Counted from the first letter of the stretch, positions 16,671 to 26,009 are shown. The stretch: 64,000 nucleotides of DNA from Caballeronia choica (GCF_001544535.1 NZ_FCON02000024.1:1-64000); one strand, 5' to 3'. Translations and numbers: made by a program. Notes: generated by a model from the letters alone, not told the origin.

Positions 16671-17543
16671 ATGGACTTGTCGGCGTTGACCATTTTCCGT
16701 GCTGTCGTCCGCGAAGGCGGCGTGACGCGGGCGGCGGCCAAGCTCAACCGCGTACAGTCCAATGTGACGACGCGCATCCGCCAGCTCGAGGAAACGCTCG
16801 GCGCGGACCTTTTCATCCGCGACGGCCGCCGCCTCGTGCTGACGCCGGCCGGCGAGACCTTGCTGCCGTACGCGGAACGCCTGCTCGCCCTCGCCGATGA
16901 AGCCCGCCACGCGGTTCGCGAGAATCGTCCGCAAGGCCGTCTGCGGCTCGGGACGATGGAGAGCACGGCCGCGAGCCGCCTGCCGCGCGTGCTGGCGACT
17001 TACCACCAGCGCTGGCCGCAAGTGACGCTCGAACTGGTGACGGGCGTGACACGCGCGCTCATCGATGGCGTGCGCACGTTCGACCTGGACGCGGCGTTGA
17101 TGGCGCGGCCGATCGAGCCCGATGCGCTGCCCGCCGAGCAGTTCGAGTCCGTCCCGGTGTTCAACGAGGAACTGGTGCTGCTCACGCCGCGCGGGCAGCA
17201 TCCGCTGGTCACGGCGCGCGATGCCACGGGGCCCACGCTGGTGGCGTTCGAGCGCGGCTGCGCGTACCGCTCGTACGCGATGCGCTGGTACGAACTGCAG
17301 GGTATCCGGCCGGCGCGCGTGCTGGAGCTGGGTTCGTATCACGCGATCGTCGCGTGCGTGGCGGCGGGCGCGGGCGTCGCGGTGGCGCCGCGCTCGGTGC
17401 TCGAACTGGCGGGCCTCGACGGTGAGGTGGACCTGCATCCGATCGGCGAGTTGGGACAGGTGGATACGCTGCTCGTGTGGCGCAAGGGTCACTTCTCGGC
17501 CGCGCTCAACGTGCTGCGCGATCTGCTCGCGGACGGCGCGTAG
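16671..17543 (+). CDS. LysR-family transcriptional regulator
   Basis: This 290-residue protein has an N-terminal winged helix-turn-helix (residues 1-60; VTRAAAKLNRVQSNVTTRIR) and a periplasmic-binding-like effector domain. GGAAAG precedes the ATG at 16671. It is divergent from the MFS transporter gene and most likely regulates it and possibly the SDR gene beyond. The effector is unknown. Confidence 0.9.
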   Translation: MDLSALTIFRAVVREGGVTRAAAKLNRVQSNVTTRIRQLEETLGADLFIRDGRRLVLTPAGETLLPYAERLLALADEARHAVRENRPQGRLRLGTMESTAASRLPRVLATYHQRWPQVTLELVTGVTRALIDGVRTFDLDAALMARPIEPDALPAEQFESVPVFNEELVLLTPRGQHPLVTARDATGPTLVAFERGCAYRSYAMRWYELQGIRPARVLELGSYHAIVACVAAGAGVAVAPRSVLELAGLDGEVDLHPIGELGQVDTLLVWRKGHFSAALNVLRDLLADGA

Positions 17544-17666
17544 CCACTGTCGAGACCTCGCCGGCCAAACTCAATAAAATAAGCGGCACCGCTCGGGAAT
17601 CCGCTCCTGAGCAACGCATCACCTCCGATCGCCGCGAGGCCGGATGCGATGCAACGGAGGACTGAC

Positions 17667-18350
17667 ATGCGACTCGACGACAAGGTTATCGTGATTACCG
17701 GCGCGTTCGGCCAGTTGGGCCGTGCGGTGACCGCCGAGGTGTTGCGTGAACACGCGAAAGCGGCGCTGCTCGACATCGCCATCGGCGACGCGCCCGACGG
17801 CGCGCACCCGTGGCGCGTCGATCTCGCTTCGCTTGCCGACACGCGCGAAGCGATGGACGCGATCGCCGCGCGGTTCGGCCGGATCGACGGACTGGTGAAC
17901 ATCGCGGGCGGCTTCACCTGGAAGACGCTCGAAGACGACGGCGACCTGTCGGAATGGCAGAGGATGTACGCGATCAACACGATGACCTGCGTGACGGCGT
18001 CCAGGGCGGCGTTGCCGCATTTGTTGAATGGCGGCGGCGGCCGGATAGTCAACATCGGGGCGGCGGCCGCCGTCCGCGCGGCGGCCGGAATGGGGCCTTA
18101 CGCAGCGGCCAAGTCGGCGGTCCTTCGCTTCACGGAATCGCTCGCCGACGAGCTCAAGCACCGCAACGTGACGGTCAACGCGGTTCTGCCAAGCATCATC
18201 GATACGCCGCAAAACCGCGCGGACATGCCCGACGCCGATTTCAGCGCGTGGGTCACGCCACAGGACGTCGCGCAGGCCATCGGCTTTCTGCTGTCGGATG
18301 CGGCTCGCTCCATCACGGGCGCGTTGCTGCCGGTGACGGGGCGCGTATGA
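17667..18350 (+). CDS. SDR family oxidoreductase
   Basis: This 227-residue short-chain dehydrogenase has a TGAFGQLG cofactor loop, NIAGG in the NNAG position, the active-site YAAAK (about residue 152) and a truncated ITGALLPVTG tail. Its loop and length differ from the SDR at 14524, so the two are not recent duplicates. CGGAGGAC lies just before the ATG. It follows the LysR gene by 123 bp and may share its regulation; the substrate is unknown. Confidence 0.83.
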   Translation: MRLDDKVIVITGAFGQLGRAVTAEVLREHAKAALLDIAIGDAPDGAHPWRVDLASLADTREAMDAIAARFGRIDGLVNIAGGFTWKTLEDDGDLSEWQRMYAINTMTCVTASRAALPHLLNGGGGRIVNIGAAAAVRAAAGMGPYAAAKSAVLRFTESLADELKHRNVTVNAVLPSIIDTPQNRADMPDADFSAWVTPQDVAQAIGFLLSDAARSITGALLPVTGRV

Positions 18351-18394
18351 TCGACGCTTGACGGTCGGCCACCGTCGGCCACGTTCAGACATTG

Positions 18395-18412
18395 CTTCGG
18401 ACTATTCCGAAG
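18395..18412. promoter_or_regulatory. Palindromic operator upstream of the ureohydrolase gene
   Basis: CTTCGGACTATTCCGAAG is a perfect 7-4-7 palindrome about 160 bp before the ureohydrolase start. Closely related sequences lie before the binding-protein gene (20500) and the aldehyde dehydrogenase gene (about 22795). It is probably bound by one or both LysR proteins of this cluster. Confidence 0.5.
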
Positions 18413-18572
18413 TGGATTTCTTGTCTTTGGTATTTTTCCGTTGAATTTGATTGCCTAGACTCCATTTCAGATGCACCGCGCGCTGTTGATAAAGCGCGTT
18501 GCTGCAGGAATGGAGAGCGCGGCGCCTCTGCGTCGCACCTATCTGGACGAGTCAAACAGGACGGAGACAATC

Positions 18573-19550
18573 ATGTCTGAAAACAGCTACGAAACGGGTC
18601 GGCTCAACTTGCCGTTTGTGGGAATCTGCACGTTCGCGAAGTCCCCGTTGAGTCTCGACTGGGACAAGATCGACGCGGACGTCGCGGTGATGGGCGCGCC
18701 CTTCGACTGCGGCACCCAATGGCGGGCCGGGGCGCGTTTCGGCCCGCGCTCGATTCGCGACGCGTCGACGCTGTTCTCGTTCGGCCACGGCGGCGCCTAT
18801 GACTTCGAAGACGATGTCGTCTATCTGCCCAGCGACGAAGTGCGTATCGTCGACATCGGCGATGCGGACATGGTGCACACCAACACCGAAAAGAGTCACG
18901 CAAACATCGAGTACGGCGTGCGCAAGATCCTGGCGGCGGGCGCGCTGCCGGTGGTGATGGGCGGCGATCACTCGATCAATATTCCGTGCATCAACGCGTT
19001 CGAAGGGCAGGAGCCGTTCCATATCGTCCATATCGACGCCCACCTCGATTTCGTCGACGAGCGTCACGGTGTGCGGCACGGCCATGGCAATCCGCTGCGG
19101 CGCGCGGCGGAGAAGAGCGTGGTGTCGGGCATGACGCAGGTCGGCATCCGCAATGTGTCGTCGACTGCGCGCGAGGGCTACGCCCAGGCGCGCGAGATGG
19201 GCTCCGACATCATTTCGGTGCGCGATCTCCGGCGACTCGGCATTCAGGGTGTGCTGGACCGCATCCCGAAGGGCGTGCGCTATTACCTGACGATCGACAT
19301 CGACGGCTTCGATCCCTCGATCGCGCCGGGCACGGGCACGCCGAGTCACGGCGGCCTGCTGTATTACGAAGGACTCGAACTGTTCGCGGGACTGGCGGAG
19401 CAAGGCGAGGTCATCGGCATCGACCTCGTGGAAGTCGCACCCGATTACGACCATTCGGGCTCGACTTCGATTCTTGCGGCGCAATTGCTGCTGAACACCA
19501 TCGGCCGTGTGATGCATCAACGCAAGGTCAAACGAAACCTCTTCCGCTGA
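18573..19550 (+). CDS. Agmatinase-family ureohydrolase
   Basis: This 325-residue binuclear manganese hydrolase of the arginase/agmatinase family releases urea from a guanidino compound. All metal-binding motifs are present: GGDHSI (about residue 131), DAHLD (about 155) and DIDGFDPSIAPGTGTP (about 245). Family members include agmatinase, guanidinobutyrase and guanidinopropionase; the sequence alone does not decide. Neighbouring alcohol and aldehyde dehydrogenases suggest a guanidino acid as substrate. ACGGAGAC precedes the ATG; an upstream in-frame extension to 18471 is not needed. Confidence 0.88.
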   Translation: MSENSYETGRLNLPFVGICTFAKSPLSLDWDKIDADVAVMGAPFDCGTQWRAGARFGPRSIRDASTLFSFGHGGAYDFEDDVVYLPSDEVRIVDIGDADMVHTNTEKSHANIEYGVRKILAAGALPVVMGGDHSINIPCINAFEGQEPFHIVHIDAHLDFVDERHGVRHGHGNPLRRAAEKSVVSGMTQVGIRNVSSTAREGYAQAREMGSDIISVRDLRRLGIQGVLDRIPKGVRYYLTIDIDGFDPSIAPGTGTPSHGGLLYYEGLELFAGLAEQGEVIGIDLVEVAPDYDHSGSTSILAAQLLLNTIGRVMHQRKVKRNLFR

Positions 19551-19558
19551 CCCGCACG

Positions 19559-20482
19559 TTATTTTCCGCTTCGCGTGGTGCGGTCGGCTTGCGCGGCCGC
19601 GGCCTGCAACAGCTTGCAAAAGGCCTGTACGACCCGTGCCGGTTCGCTCCCTTTGCGCGTGACGATCTGGAAGTCCAGATGGGTCGCGTAGTGCTCGGGA
19701 TCGATGCGGATCAGCAATCCGCTGTTCACCCACGGCTCGGCATAGTGCGGCGGCAAAAAGCCGATGTAGTTGCCGGACAGGATGAGCATGGCCCGGCCTT
19801 CGACGTTATCGACGGAGGCCGCGGCTTCCGGCATGCGCAATAACTTCAATTCCTGGCTGCCGAGATAGGCGCGGGCCGCTAGTCGCTCCTTGCTGAGCAG
19901 CGCAACCGGAACCCTGCCGCTCGCCCGTTCGTGCAACGGATGCGTCGACGCACAGTAAAGCCCTTGTTCCTCACGATAGAGCGGCAGGTAATCGAGCCCG
20001 GGAATCTGCGCGGGGAACGGTCCCACTGCAAGATGCAGGCGGCCGTCCAGCACGTGCTGCTCCATGCTGCCGGGCGTTTCGATCTGCACGTGCAGGCGCA
20101 CTTCCGGCGCCATCTGGCCGAACTCTCGGATCGCCATCGGCAGGGGCGAGTCCTTGTCCGTCAAGGTCGCTTCGATCATGCCGAAGCGCAATACGCCGGA
20201 AAGCTGATTGCGCAGCGCACCGGCTTCCATATGAAACGTGTCGACCGCGCCGAGCAGTCGCTGCGCGGCGGCGTGCAGTTCCGCGCCTTCCTCGGTGAGC
20301 CGGAAACCGGCGCGTCCGCGCTCGCATAGCCGCAGTCCGAGTCGCGTTTCCAGTTGCGACATGTACTCGCTGATGCTCGATGCGCCGATGTTGAGAATGG
20401 GCTGCGCAGCGGCGAAACCTCCGCACCGCACGATGGTTTCGAAGATCCGCAAGAGCTTGAGATCCGTGTCCTGAACTTGCAT
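19559..20482 (-). CDS. LysR-family regulator, paralogue 1
   Basis: This regulator of about 307 residues has the LysR winged helix near its N terminus (LKLLRIFETIVRCGGFAAAQ) and an effector domain. It ends eight bases from the ureohydrolase stop and is divergent from the binding-protein gene. It is clearly paralogous to the LysR at 21817; both contain VLDGRLH and HPLHE/NHPLAGG-type segments in the same places. I chose the ATG at 20482 because it aligns with the start of the paralogue; an upstream ATG at 20530 is also in frame. Confidence 0.87.
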   Translation of the reverse strand: MQVQDTDLKLLRIFETIVRCGGFAAAQPILNIGASSISEYMSQLETRLGLRLCERGRAGFRLTEEGAELHAAAQRLLGAVDTFHMEAGALRNQLSGVLRFGMIEATLTDKDSPLPMAIREFGQMAPEVRLHVQIETPGSMEQHVLDGRLHLAVGPFPAQIPGLDYLPLYREEQGLYCASTHPLHERASGRVPVALLSKERLAARAYLGSQELKLLRMPEAAASVDNVEGRAMLILSGNYIGFLPPHYAEPWVNSGLLIRIDPEHYATHLDFQIVTRKGSEPARVVQAFCKLLQAAAAQADRTTRSGK

Positions 20483-20499
20483 CGTGCCGCCCGTGGTTA

Positions 20500-20517
20500 C
20501 TTCGGAAGTTCCCGAAA
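20500..20517. promoter_or_regulatory. Palindromic operator between LysR paralogue 1 and the binding-protein gene
   Basis: CTTCGGAAGTTCCCGAAA closely matches the perfect palindrome at 18395 (CTTCGGA, four bases, then CCGAA). It overlaps the region just upstream of the LysR start at 20482 and lies 160-175 bp before the binding-protein gene, as expected for an autoregulating LysR. Confidence 0.5.
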
Positions 20518-20674
20518 TGTGTTTCATCAATCGTGCATTTTATTGGAGTTTTTGGCTACGCAGAATTGCTGTCAACCCCACTGTTCCCGGAGATCGGCAG
20601 AAACGGCGCGGCGGGCGGGGCCACACGAGGTTTCCTGTGCCACGGTCTGGCACACCACACGAGGTGAGGAGCGC

Positions 20675-21820
20675 ATGATGAACAAGCCGTACGCAGGTGC
20701 AAACTGGTGGGCAGCCGTCGCTTTGGGCATGATTTCCCTGGGCGCGCAGGCCGGCGAGCAGGTCGTCAGGATCGGCTTGACGGGGCCGTTGACCGGCCCG
20801 CAGGCCGCCATCGGCAAGGACGACGAGAACGGCGTGAGAATGGCGATCGAGCGCCTGAATGCCGAAGGTCTCGTGATCGGCGGCCAGAAGACGCGCTTTG
20901 AACTGGTCTCGGAGGATGACGCGGCCGACCCGCGTACCGGCATGACGGTCGCACAAAGCCTGGTCGACGCGAACGTCAAGGTCATTCTCGGGCCGTTCAA
21001 TTCCGGCGTCGCGATTCCGATCTCGAACCTCGTGAACGTGTCGGGAATCGTGATGGCGACCGTCGCGTCCAATCCGCAGATCACGCAGCACGGCTATCCG
21101 TTCGTGTTTCGAATCTCCGCCAGCGATACGCAGCTTGGCAGCCGGATGGGAGAATTTGCGGCAAAGGAACTGAAGGTCAAGCGTATCGCCGTGATCGACG
21201 ATCGCACTGCGTACGGCCAGGGCGTCGCCGACGAGTTCGTCAGCGCGGCCAAAGCCAACGGCATCGAGATCGTCGATCGTCAATACACGACCGACAAGGC
21301 AACCGACTTCGTATCGATCCTGACGCACGTCAAGGGCTCGAACGCCGAAGGGATTTTCTACGGCGGCTACTACGCTCAGGCCGGCGCATTACGCAAGCAG
21401 ATGAAGCGCCTCGCGATGAACGGCTACCTGCTCGGCGGCGACGCAATGTGCAATGCCGAACTGGGGAAACTTGGGGGCGATGCGGTCGACACGCGCGTGT
21501 ATTGCCCGCAAGGCGGCCCCGTTCTCGATCAAACGCCGGAAGGCCGCCGCTTCAAGGCGGACTACAAGCAACGCTTTCATACCGACCCGCTGACCTATAG
21601 CGCTGCCTTGTACGATGGCGTGAACATCGTCGCGCAAGCGATGGCGAAGGCCAATTCGATCGAACCGGCCCAATACCGCGCTGCGCTGGCGAACATCGAT
21701 TCTCGTGGGGTTTCCGGCCACTATCAGTTCGACAAGAATCGCGATCTCACGAATTCTCCGATCACCATCTATCACTATCGAAATGGCGAGCCGACGCCCC
21801 TTGCGTCCGCACAACCCTAG
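20675..21820 (+). CDS. Branched-chain amino-acid-type ABC transporter substrate-binding protein
   Basis: This 381-residue periplasmic protein has a signal peptide (cleavage near AQAGEQ, residue 27) and the LivK/LivJ fold. It opens VVRIGLTGPLTGPQAAIGKD, with ILGPFNSGVAIP and DRTAYGQG segments typical of the family. It would bind an amino acid or amide-like ligand. No permease or ATPase genes are adjacent, so it is an orphan binding protein. GAGGAG lies before the ATG. Its stop codon overlaps the stop of the convergent LysR gene in a shared CTAG. Confidence 0.88.
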   Translation: MMNKPYAGANWWAAVALGMISLGAQAGEQVVRIGLTGPLTGPQAAIGKDDENGVRMAIERLNAEGLVIGGQKTRFELVSEDDAADPRTGMTVAQSLVDANVKVILGPFNSGVAIPISNLVNVSGIVMATVASNPQITQHGYPFVFRISASDTQLGSRMGEFAAKELKVKRIAVIDDRTAYGQGVADEFVSAAKANGIEIVDRQYTTDKATDFVSILTHVKGSNAEGIFYGGYYAQAGALRKQMKRLAMNGYLLGGDAMCNAELGKLGGDAVDTRVYCPQGGPVLDQTPEGRRFKADYKQRFHTDPLTYSAALYDGVNIVAQAMAKANSIEPAQYRAALANIDSRGVSGHYQFDKNRDLTNSPITIYHYRNGEPTPLASAQP

Positions 21821-22749
21821 GCTTGCGTCACGGGCGGCGTCTGCCCGACCATGCGGTAGCTTTCCATCAGGTCGATCATGAACACCTGGAGGATGGTGGG
21901 AGGCACCGCGGTCCGCCGGATGATCGCGCAAAACGGCCATTGCGTGCCGAACTCGTCCGGGCATATCCGATACATCTCGCCGCGCGCGACCCATCGGGCA
22001 GCGTAGTGAATCGGCAAAAATCCGATGTACGCGCCCGATAGAACGAGGATAGCCTGCGCCTCGATATTGTCGACGGTTGCCGCGGCTTTACTTGCCTTGA
22101 GCATCTGGAGGTCGTGCTGCTGCAGGTAGCCTCGCGCTACCACGCGGCTGGATGCGATGGCCTGCTCGAGCGCGATATCGGCTTGCGAACCGCCGGCGAG
22201 CGGGTGATTTTTTCCGCAATACAGGCCGTCCGGTTCGGCATAGAGATCCGTGTAGGTGAGCCCCGGCACATGAAGCGGGAAATGCCCCACGGCGATGTGC
22301 AGCCGGCCATCCAGCACGCGCTCCTCCAGTTCGGCAGGCGTGCCGACATAGACATCCAGATGCACGTCGTGCCCCCTCGACACGAACGCCTGAAGTGCGT
22401 TCGGCAGCGGCGAGGCCGAGTCGGTCACCGTGTTGTCGATGATGCCGAGGTACAGCTTCCCCGAGATGTGCTTCTTTAGCGCATCGGTATCCACACAGAA
22501 GCTTTCTACGGCCACCTGTAGCCGCTGCGCCGCCTCATAAGTCGCCACCCCATGTTCGGTGAGGCGAAATCCGCTTCGCCCGCGCTCGCAAAGCTTGAGC
22601 CCCAATCGCGTTTCGAGCGTCGTCATCTGCTCGCTGATGGTCGACTGGCTCACGTTCAGGGTCGCCTGGGCGGCGGAAAAACCGCCGCACCGCACCACGG
22701 TCATGAATACCCTGAGTAGCTTGAGGTCCACGTCCTGCAACTGGATCAC
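21817..22749 (-). CDS. LysR-family regulator, paralogue 2
   Basis: This 310-residue LysR protein resembles the LysR at 19559 along its whole length. The winged helix is LKLLRVFMTVVRCGGFSAAQ, and the two domains match segment by segment. I prefer a GTG start at 22749 because GGAGG lies eight bases before it; an ATG at 22764 is the alternative. It is divergent from the aldehyde dehydrogenase operon and probably controls it. Confidence 0.87.
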   Translation of the reverse strand: MIQLQDVDLKLLRVFMTVVRCGGFSAAQATLNVSQSTISEQMTTLETRLGLKLCERGRSGFRLTEHGVATYEAAQRLQVAVESFCVDTDALKKHISGKLYLGIIDNTVTDSASPLPNALQAFVSRGHDVHLDVYVGTPAELEERVLDGRLHIAVGHFPLHVPGLTYTDLYAEPDGLYCGKNHPLAGGSQADIALEQAIASSRVVARGYLQQHDLQMLKASKAAATVDNIEAQAILVLSGAYIGFLPIHYAARWVARGEMYRICPDEFGTQWPFCAIIRRTAVPPTILQVFMIDLMESYRMVGQTPPVTQA

Positions 22750-22769
22750 GGTATTCGCCTCCATCGCAG

Positions 22770-22813
22770 CGATTGCACTGATTGCACCGATTGCTTCGAT
22801 ATTCCCGATATGA
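22770..22813. promoter_or_regulatory. Tandem 9-bp repeats and LysR-type operator before the aldehyde dehydrogenase gene
   Basis: Three tandem 9-bp units of the form YGATTGCAC (the last one ending in TT) occupy 22770-22796. Directly after them, CTTCGATATTCCCGATATG resembles the palindromes at 18395 and 20500 and is itself symmetric (ATAT, five bases, ATAT within TTC...GAA). The block sits between the divergent LysR paralogue 2 and the aldehyde dehydrogenase gene. Confidence 0.45.
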
Positions 22814-22910
22814 ACATCTGATGCACGTGATTTTTGCCTCCGTCCATGTCGTCCATAGTCTCTCTAAACGCGGCGCTACCACAAGCCACGTTATAAACCA
22901 GGAGACATCG

Positions 22911-24419
22911 ATGGATACCGTCGTACAAGATTATCTGGAGAAGTTCGGCGTCCGGGAAGAGACGCGACGCTTTCTCGTCAAGCCGCAATGCATGTTTATC
23001 GGCGGCAAGTGGGTGCCGCAAGGCGACCGGGAATCCTTCGCGGTGATCGAGCCGTCCACCACGGGCGTGATCACGCACATTCCCCTGGGCACGACCGCCG
23101 ATCTGGACCGCGCGGTTGAAGCTGCCCGAACACAATTCGACGGTGGACCATGGCGAAAGTTGAAGCCGCTTGAACGCGAACGGCTGCTTCATCGGCTCGC
23201 TGACCTGATCGAGGCGAACGCGACCGAACTGGCCGAGATCGAATCGATCGACGTAGGCAAGTCCGTCGCCAATGCGCGTGACGTCGACGTTCAAGGCACG
23301 ATCGACACCTTCCGATATTTTGCCGGATGGGCGTCAAAGCTTCACGGCCGCACGGTCGAACCCTCCCTGCCGGGTGATTACGTTGCCTACACGCGCAAAG
23401 AACCGATTGGCGTGGTCGGCGTCATCGTTCCATGGAACTTCCCGCTGCAAACCATGGCGTGGAAGGTAGCCGCCGCGCTCGCCGCCGGTTGCACTACGGT
23501 GATCAAGCCCGCCGAACTCACCTCGCTGTCGACGCTTCGCTTCGCGGAACTGGTGCATGAGGCCGGCTTTCCTGACGGCGTCGTCAACGTCATAACCGGG
23601 CGCGGGCGGGACATTGGCGCGGCAATGGCCGCCCATCCGGGTATCGACAAGATCACGTTCACCGGTTCGACCGAGGTGGGCCGCACGGTCGGTCACACGG
23701 CGGTGGGAGGCATCAAGCGCCTCACGCTCGAACTGGGCGGGAAGTCTCCGGTACTGGTGCTGGAGGACGCCGACATCGACGCGGCGGCCCAGGCAGTCGC
23801 AAACGGCATCTTCTTCAATTCGGGGCAGGTCTGCGATGCGGGCGCACGCGTCTATATCCAGCGCGGCATTCACGACAGGTTCATTGCCGCGCTGATCGAA
23901 CACACGCGCACGCTGAAGATCGCGCCCGGACTCGATCCGGATTGCTTCATCAGCCCGCTGGTCTCCGGGCTTCAAAAGGATCGCGTTGCTTCGTATATCG
24001 AAGCGGGGCGGCGCGAGGGCGCGGAACTCGTGCATGGCGGCTGCCTGCCGGATCGGCCCGGCTATTTCGTCGAGCCGACCATCTTCGCCCATTGCCGCAG
24101 CGACATGAAGATAGTCCGCGAAGAGATCTTCGGCCCGGTGCTGGTGACCGCTCCCTTTGACGACCTTGGCGATGCGTTGTCGATGGCGAACGACTCGCCT
24201 TACGGTCTCGCCGCCGCGATCTACTCCAACGACCTGAACCGCGTGCACAGGCTGATCCCGCAATTGCGTGCGGGCACGGTCTATGTCAACGCACACAGCA
24301 CCATTGATCCGTCAATGCCATTCGGCGGATTCAAGGAGTCCGGTTTCGGCAAGGACCTCGGTCCCGAACAACTCGATCATCTGATGGAGAGCAAGGCGGT
24401 CTGGATTACGCTGCACTGA
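22911..24419 (+). CDS. NAD(P)-dependent aldehyde dehydrogenase (betaine/guanidinobutyraldehyde type)
   Basis: This 502-residue aldehyde dehydrogenase oxidises an aldehyde to an acid. It shows the catalytic glutamate in LELGGKSP (about residue 278), the cysteine in SGQVCDAG (about 311), the FTGSTEVG nucleotide-binding turn and the PWNFPL motif. The overall pattern resembles betaine-aldehyde and gamma-aminobutyraldehyde dehydrogenases. CAGGAGAC precedes the ATG; the in-frame extension to 22782 is rejected. It leads a probable three-gene operon with a permease and a GMC dehydrogenase. Confidence 0.92.
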   Translation: MDTVVQDYLEKFGVREETRRFLVKPQCMFIGGKWVPQGDRESFAVIEPSTTGVITHIPLGTTADLDRAVEAARTQFDGGPWRKLKPLERERLLHRLADLIEANATELAEIESIDVGKSVANARDVDVQGTIDTFRYFAGWASKLHGRTVEPSLPGDYVAYTRKEPIGVVGVIVPWNFPLQTMAWKVAAALAAGCTTVIKPAELTSLSTLRFAELVHEAGFPDGVVNVITGRGRDIGAAMAAHPGIDKITFTGSTEVGRTVGHTAVGGIKRLTLELGGKSPVLVLEDADIDAAAQAVANGIFFNSGQVCDAGARVYIQRGIHDRFIAALIEHTRTLKIAPGLDPDCFISPLVSGLQKDRVASYIEAGRREGAELVHGGCLPDRPGYFVEPTIFAHCRSDMKIVREEIFGPVLVTAPFDDLGDALSMANDSPYGLAAAIYSNDLNRVHRLIPQLRAGTVYVNAHSTIDPSMPFGGFKESGFGKDLGPEQLDHLMESKAVWITLH

Positions 24420-24482
24420 AGCGCAGTTGCGCATGCAGCATCTCTCACCGTTCCATCAACCTCTCATCGCAGCCAGGGGTAC

Positions 24483-26009
24483 ATGATGCAAGCAGCAGAC
24501 GAAACAGTTGAACGCGTAGTTGCCGGGGTCGAGCACGGGGCCATCGAAGGTCATTCAATCGACTTTATTCCAGATAACGAACGAACCGACAGGCTATCCA
24601 GACAGGGACCGTTCTGGTTTCTGGGCAATTTCACGTTCTTCACCATGACCATCGGCTTTGTCGGTCCGAGCATCGGGCTGAGCGCGCTGTGGACGACAAT
24701 AGCGGGCACGCTGGGCATCATGTTCGGCACCTTGTTCATGGCCTTTCACGGATCGCAAGGCCCCCATCTTGGCCTGCCGCAGATGATCCAGTCGAGAGCG
24801 CAGTTCGGCTATCGCGGGGTGATCGTTGTCTTGCTGGCGACGCTATTCGTGTTCGCGGGATTCAACATCGTCAACCTCGTCTTGATGATGCAGGGTCTCA
24901 AAGCCCTGTTCAACTGGGATCCCGTCAAAGTGGCGCTGGCCGTCACGGTGCCGGCTTCCATCCTGGCGATTCTCGGTCACGACTGGATGCACCGCAGCTT
25001 CAAATGGGCGTTGTATCTTTCGCTTCCCCTTTACGGCCTCGTAACCGTGGCCGTCCTGATGCACTGGGTCCATGACGTGCCGCTCGCCGCCGTCGCACCG
25101 GGCGCGGCACCGACGCCACCGCTGGGCTTCAACTGGACTGCATTCATCGCGCAATTCGCGGCCGCCGCCAGCTACAACATCGCTTACGCACCGTATGTAT
25201 CCGACTATTCCCGCTACCTGCCAAAGAACACGCCGAGCGGCAAGCTGATCGCGGCGGTGTTCCTGGGCGCATCGCTGTCGGGAGCGTGGATGATCGCGAT
25301 CGGGGGCTGGCTCGCGGACCATCTGCATGCAACCGACGTGCTGGTCGCGTTGAATCAGGTCGGTAGCGACCTGGCGCCGGGGATGGGAAGCGTTGTGGTT
25401 GCCGTCACGATTCTGGCGTTCCTGCCGGTGATCGCGATGAACATCTACAGCGCCAAATTGACGGCTATCACGGCGGTCGATTCGTTCCGTAAAGTCCAGC
25501 CCACTCCAAAGACGCGCATTCTGGCGATTCTCTTCGTGGTGGCCCTTCAACTCGGCGTGGCTTTAAGCATCTATACCTCGGGTAAGGGCCTCTCCGTCCT
25601 GAATATCTACCTCGTGGTCATGCTGTATTTCCTGGTGCCCTGGACCGCGGTCAATCTGACGGATTACTTCTTCGTCCGCAAGGGACGCTACGCGATTCCG
25701 CACTTCTTCATGCCTCGCAACAACCTGTATGGCAAATGGGGCGCGCGCGGTTTGCTGGCCTATGCGATCGGCTTTGTCGCGATGATTCCGTTCTTCTGCG
25801 TTCTCGACGGCTCGAACGAAGTGTATGTCGGCCCGTTTGCCCGTGCGATGGGCAGTGTCGATCTGGCCTGGCTGGTCGGCCTGTTCGTCTCGGGCGTCGC
25901 CTATTACGCGTTGTCGCGGTCGCTCGATCTGCGGCACGAGGAATCGGTCATCGCTCAGATCGAGAAGACATCACCGCAGTACACCACCGGCGACAAGGGT
26001 CGCTACTAA
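24483..26009 (+). CDS. NCS1-family permease (purine/cytosine/allantoin type)
   Basis: This 508-residue inner-membrane protein has about twelve membrane helices. The first conserved helix reads FTFFTMTIGFVGPSIGLSAL, and GSQGPHLGLPQMIQSRAQFG follows; both are typical of nucleobase:cation symporter-1 proteins. These import purines, pyrimidines, hydantoins, allantoin or related N-rich compounds. In this context it probably imports the substrate of the ureohydrolase/dehydrogenase pathway. It begins 63 bp after the aldehyde dehydrogenase stop and is followed by the GMC gene after 42 bp. Confidence 0.9.
   Translation: MMQAADETVERVVAGVEHGAIEGHSIDFIPDNERTDRLSRQGPFWFLGNFTFFTMTIGFVGPSIGLSALWTTIAGTLGIMFGTLFMAFHGSQGPHLGLPQMIQSRAQFGYRGVIVVLLATLFVFAGFNIVNLVLMMQGLKALFNWDPVKVALAVTVPASILAILGHDWMHRSFKWALYLSLPLYGLVTVAVLMHWVHDVPLAAVAPGAAPTPPLGFNWTAFIAQFAAAASYNIAYAPYVSDYSRYLPKNTPSGKLIAAVFLGASLSGAWMIAIGGWLADHLHATDVLVALNQVGSDLAPGMGSVVVAVTILAFLPVIAMNIYSAKLTAITAVDSFRKVQPTPKTRILAILFVVALQLGVALSIYTSGKGLSVLNIYLVVMLYFLVPWTAVNLTDYFFVRKGRYAIPHFFMPRNNLYGKWGARGLLAYAIGFVAMIPFFCVLDGSNEVYVGPFARAMGSVDLAWLVGLFVSGVAYYALSRSLDLRHEESVIAQIEKTSPQYTTGDKGRY

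Noticed and set aside
16575-17492. Long N-terminal extension of the MFS transporter
   Set aside because: It runs antisense through the divergent LysR gene and adds Arg/His-rich sequence before the first membrane helix.
18413-18572. Guanidine-sensing riboswitch before the ureohydrolase gene
   Set aside because: I looked for paired ACGR-loop hairpins and the ykkC core and found neither.
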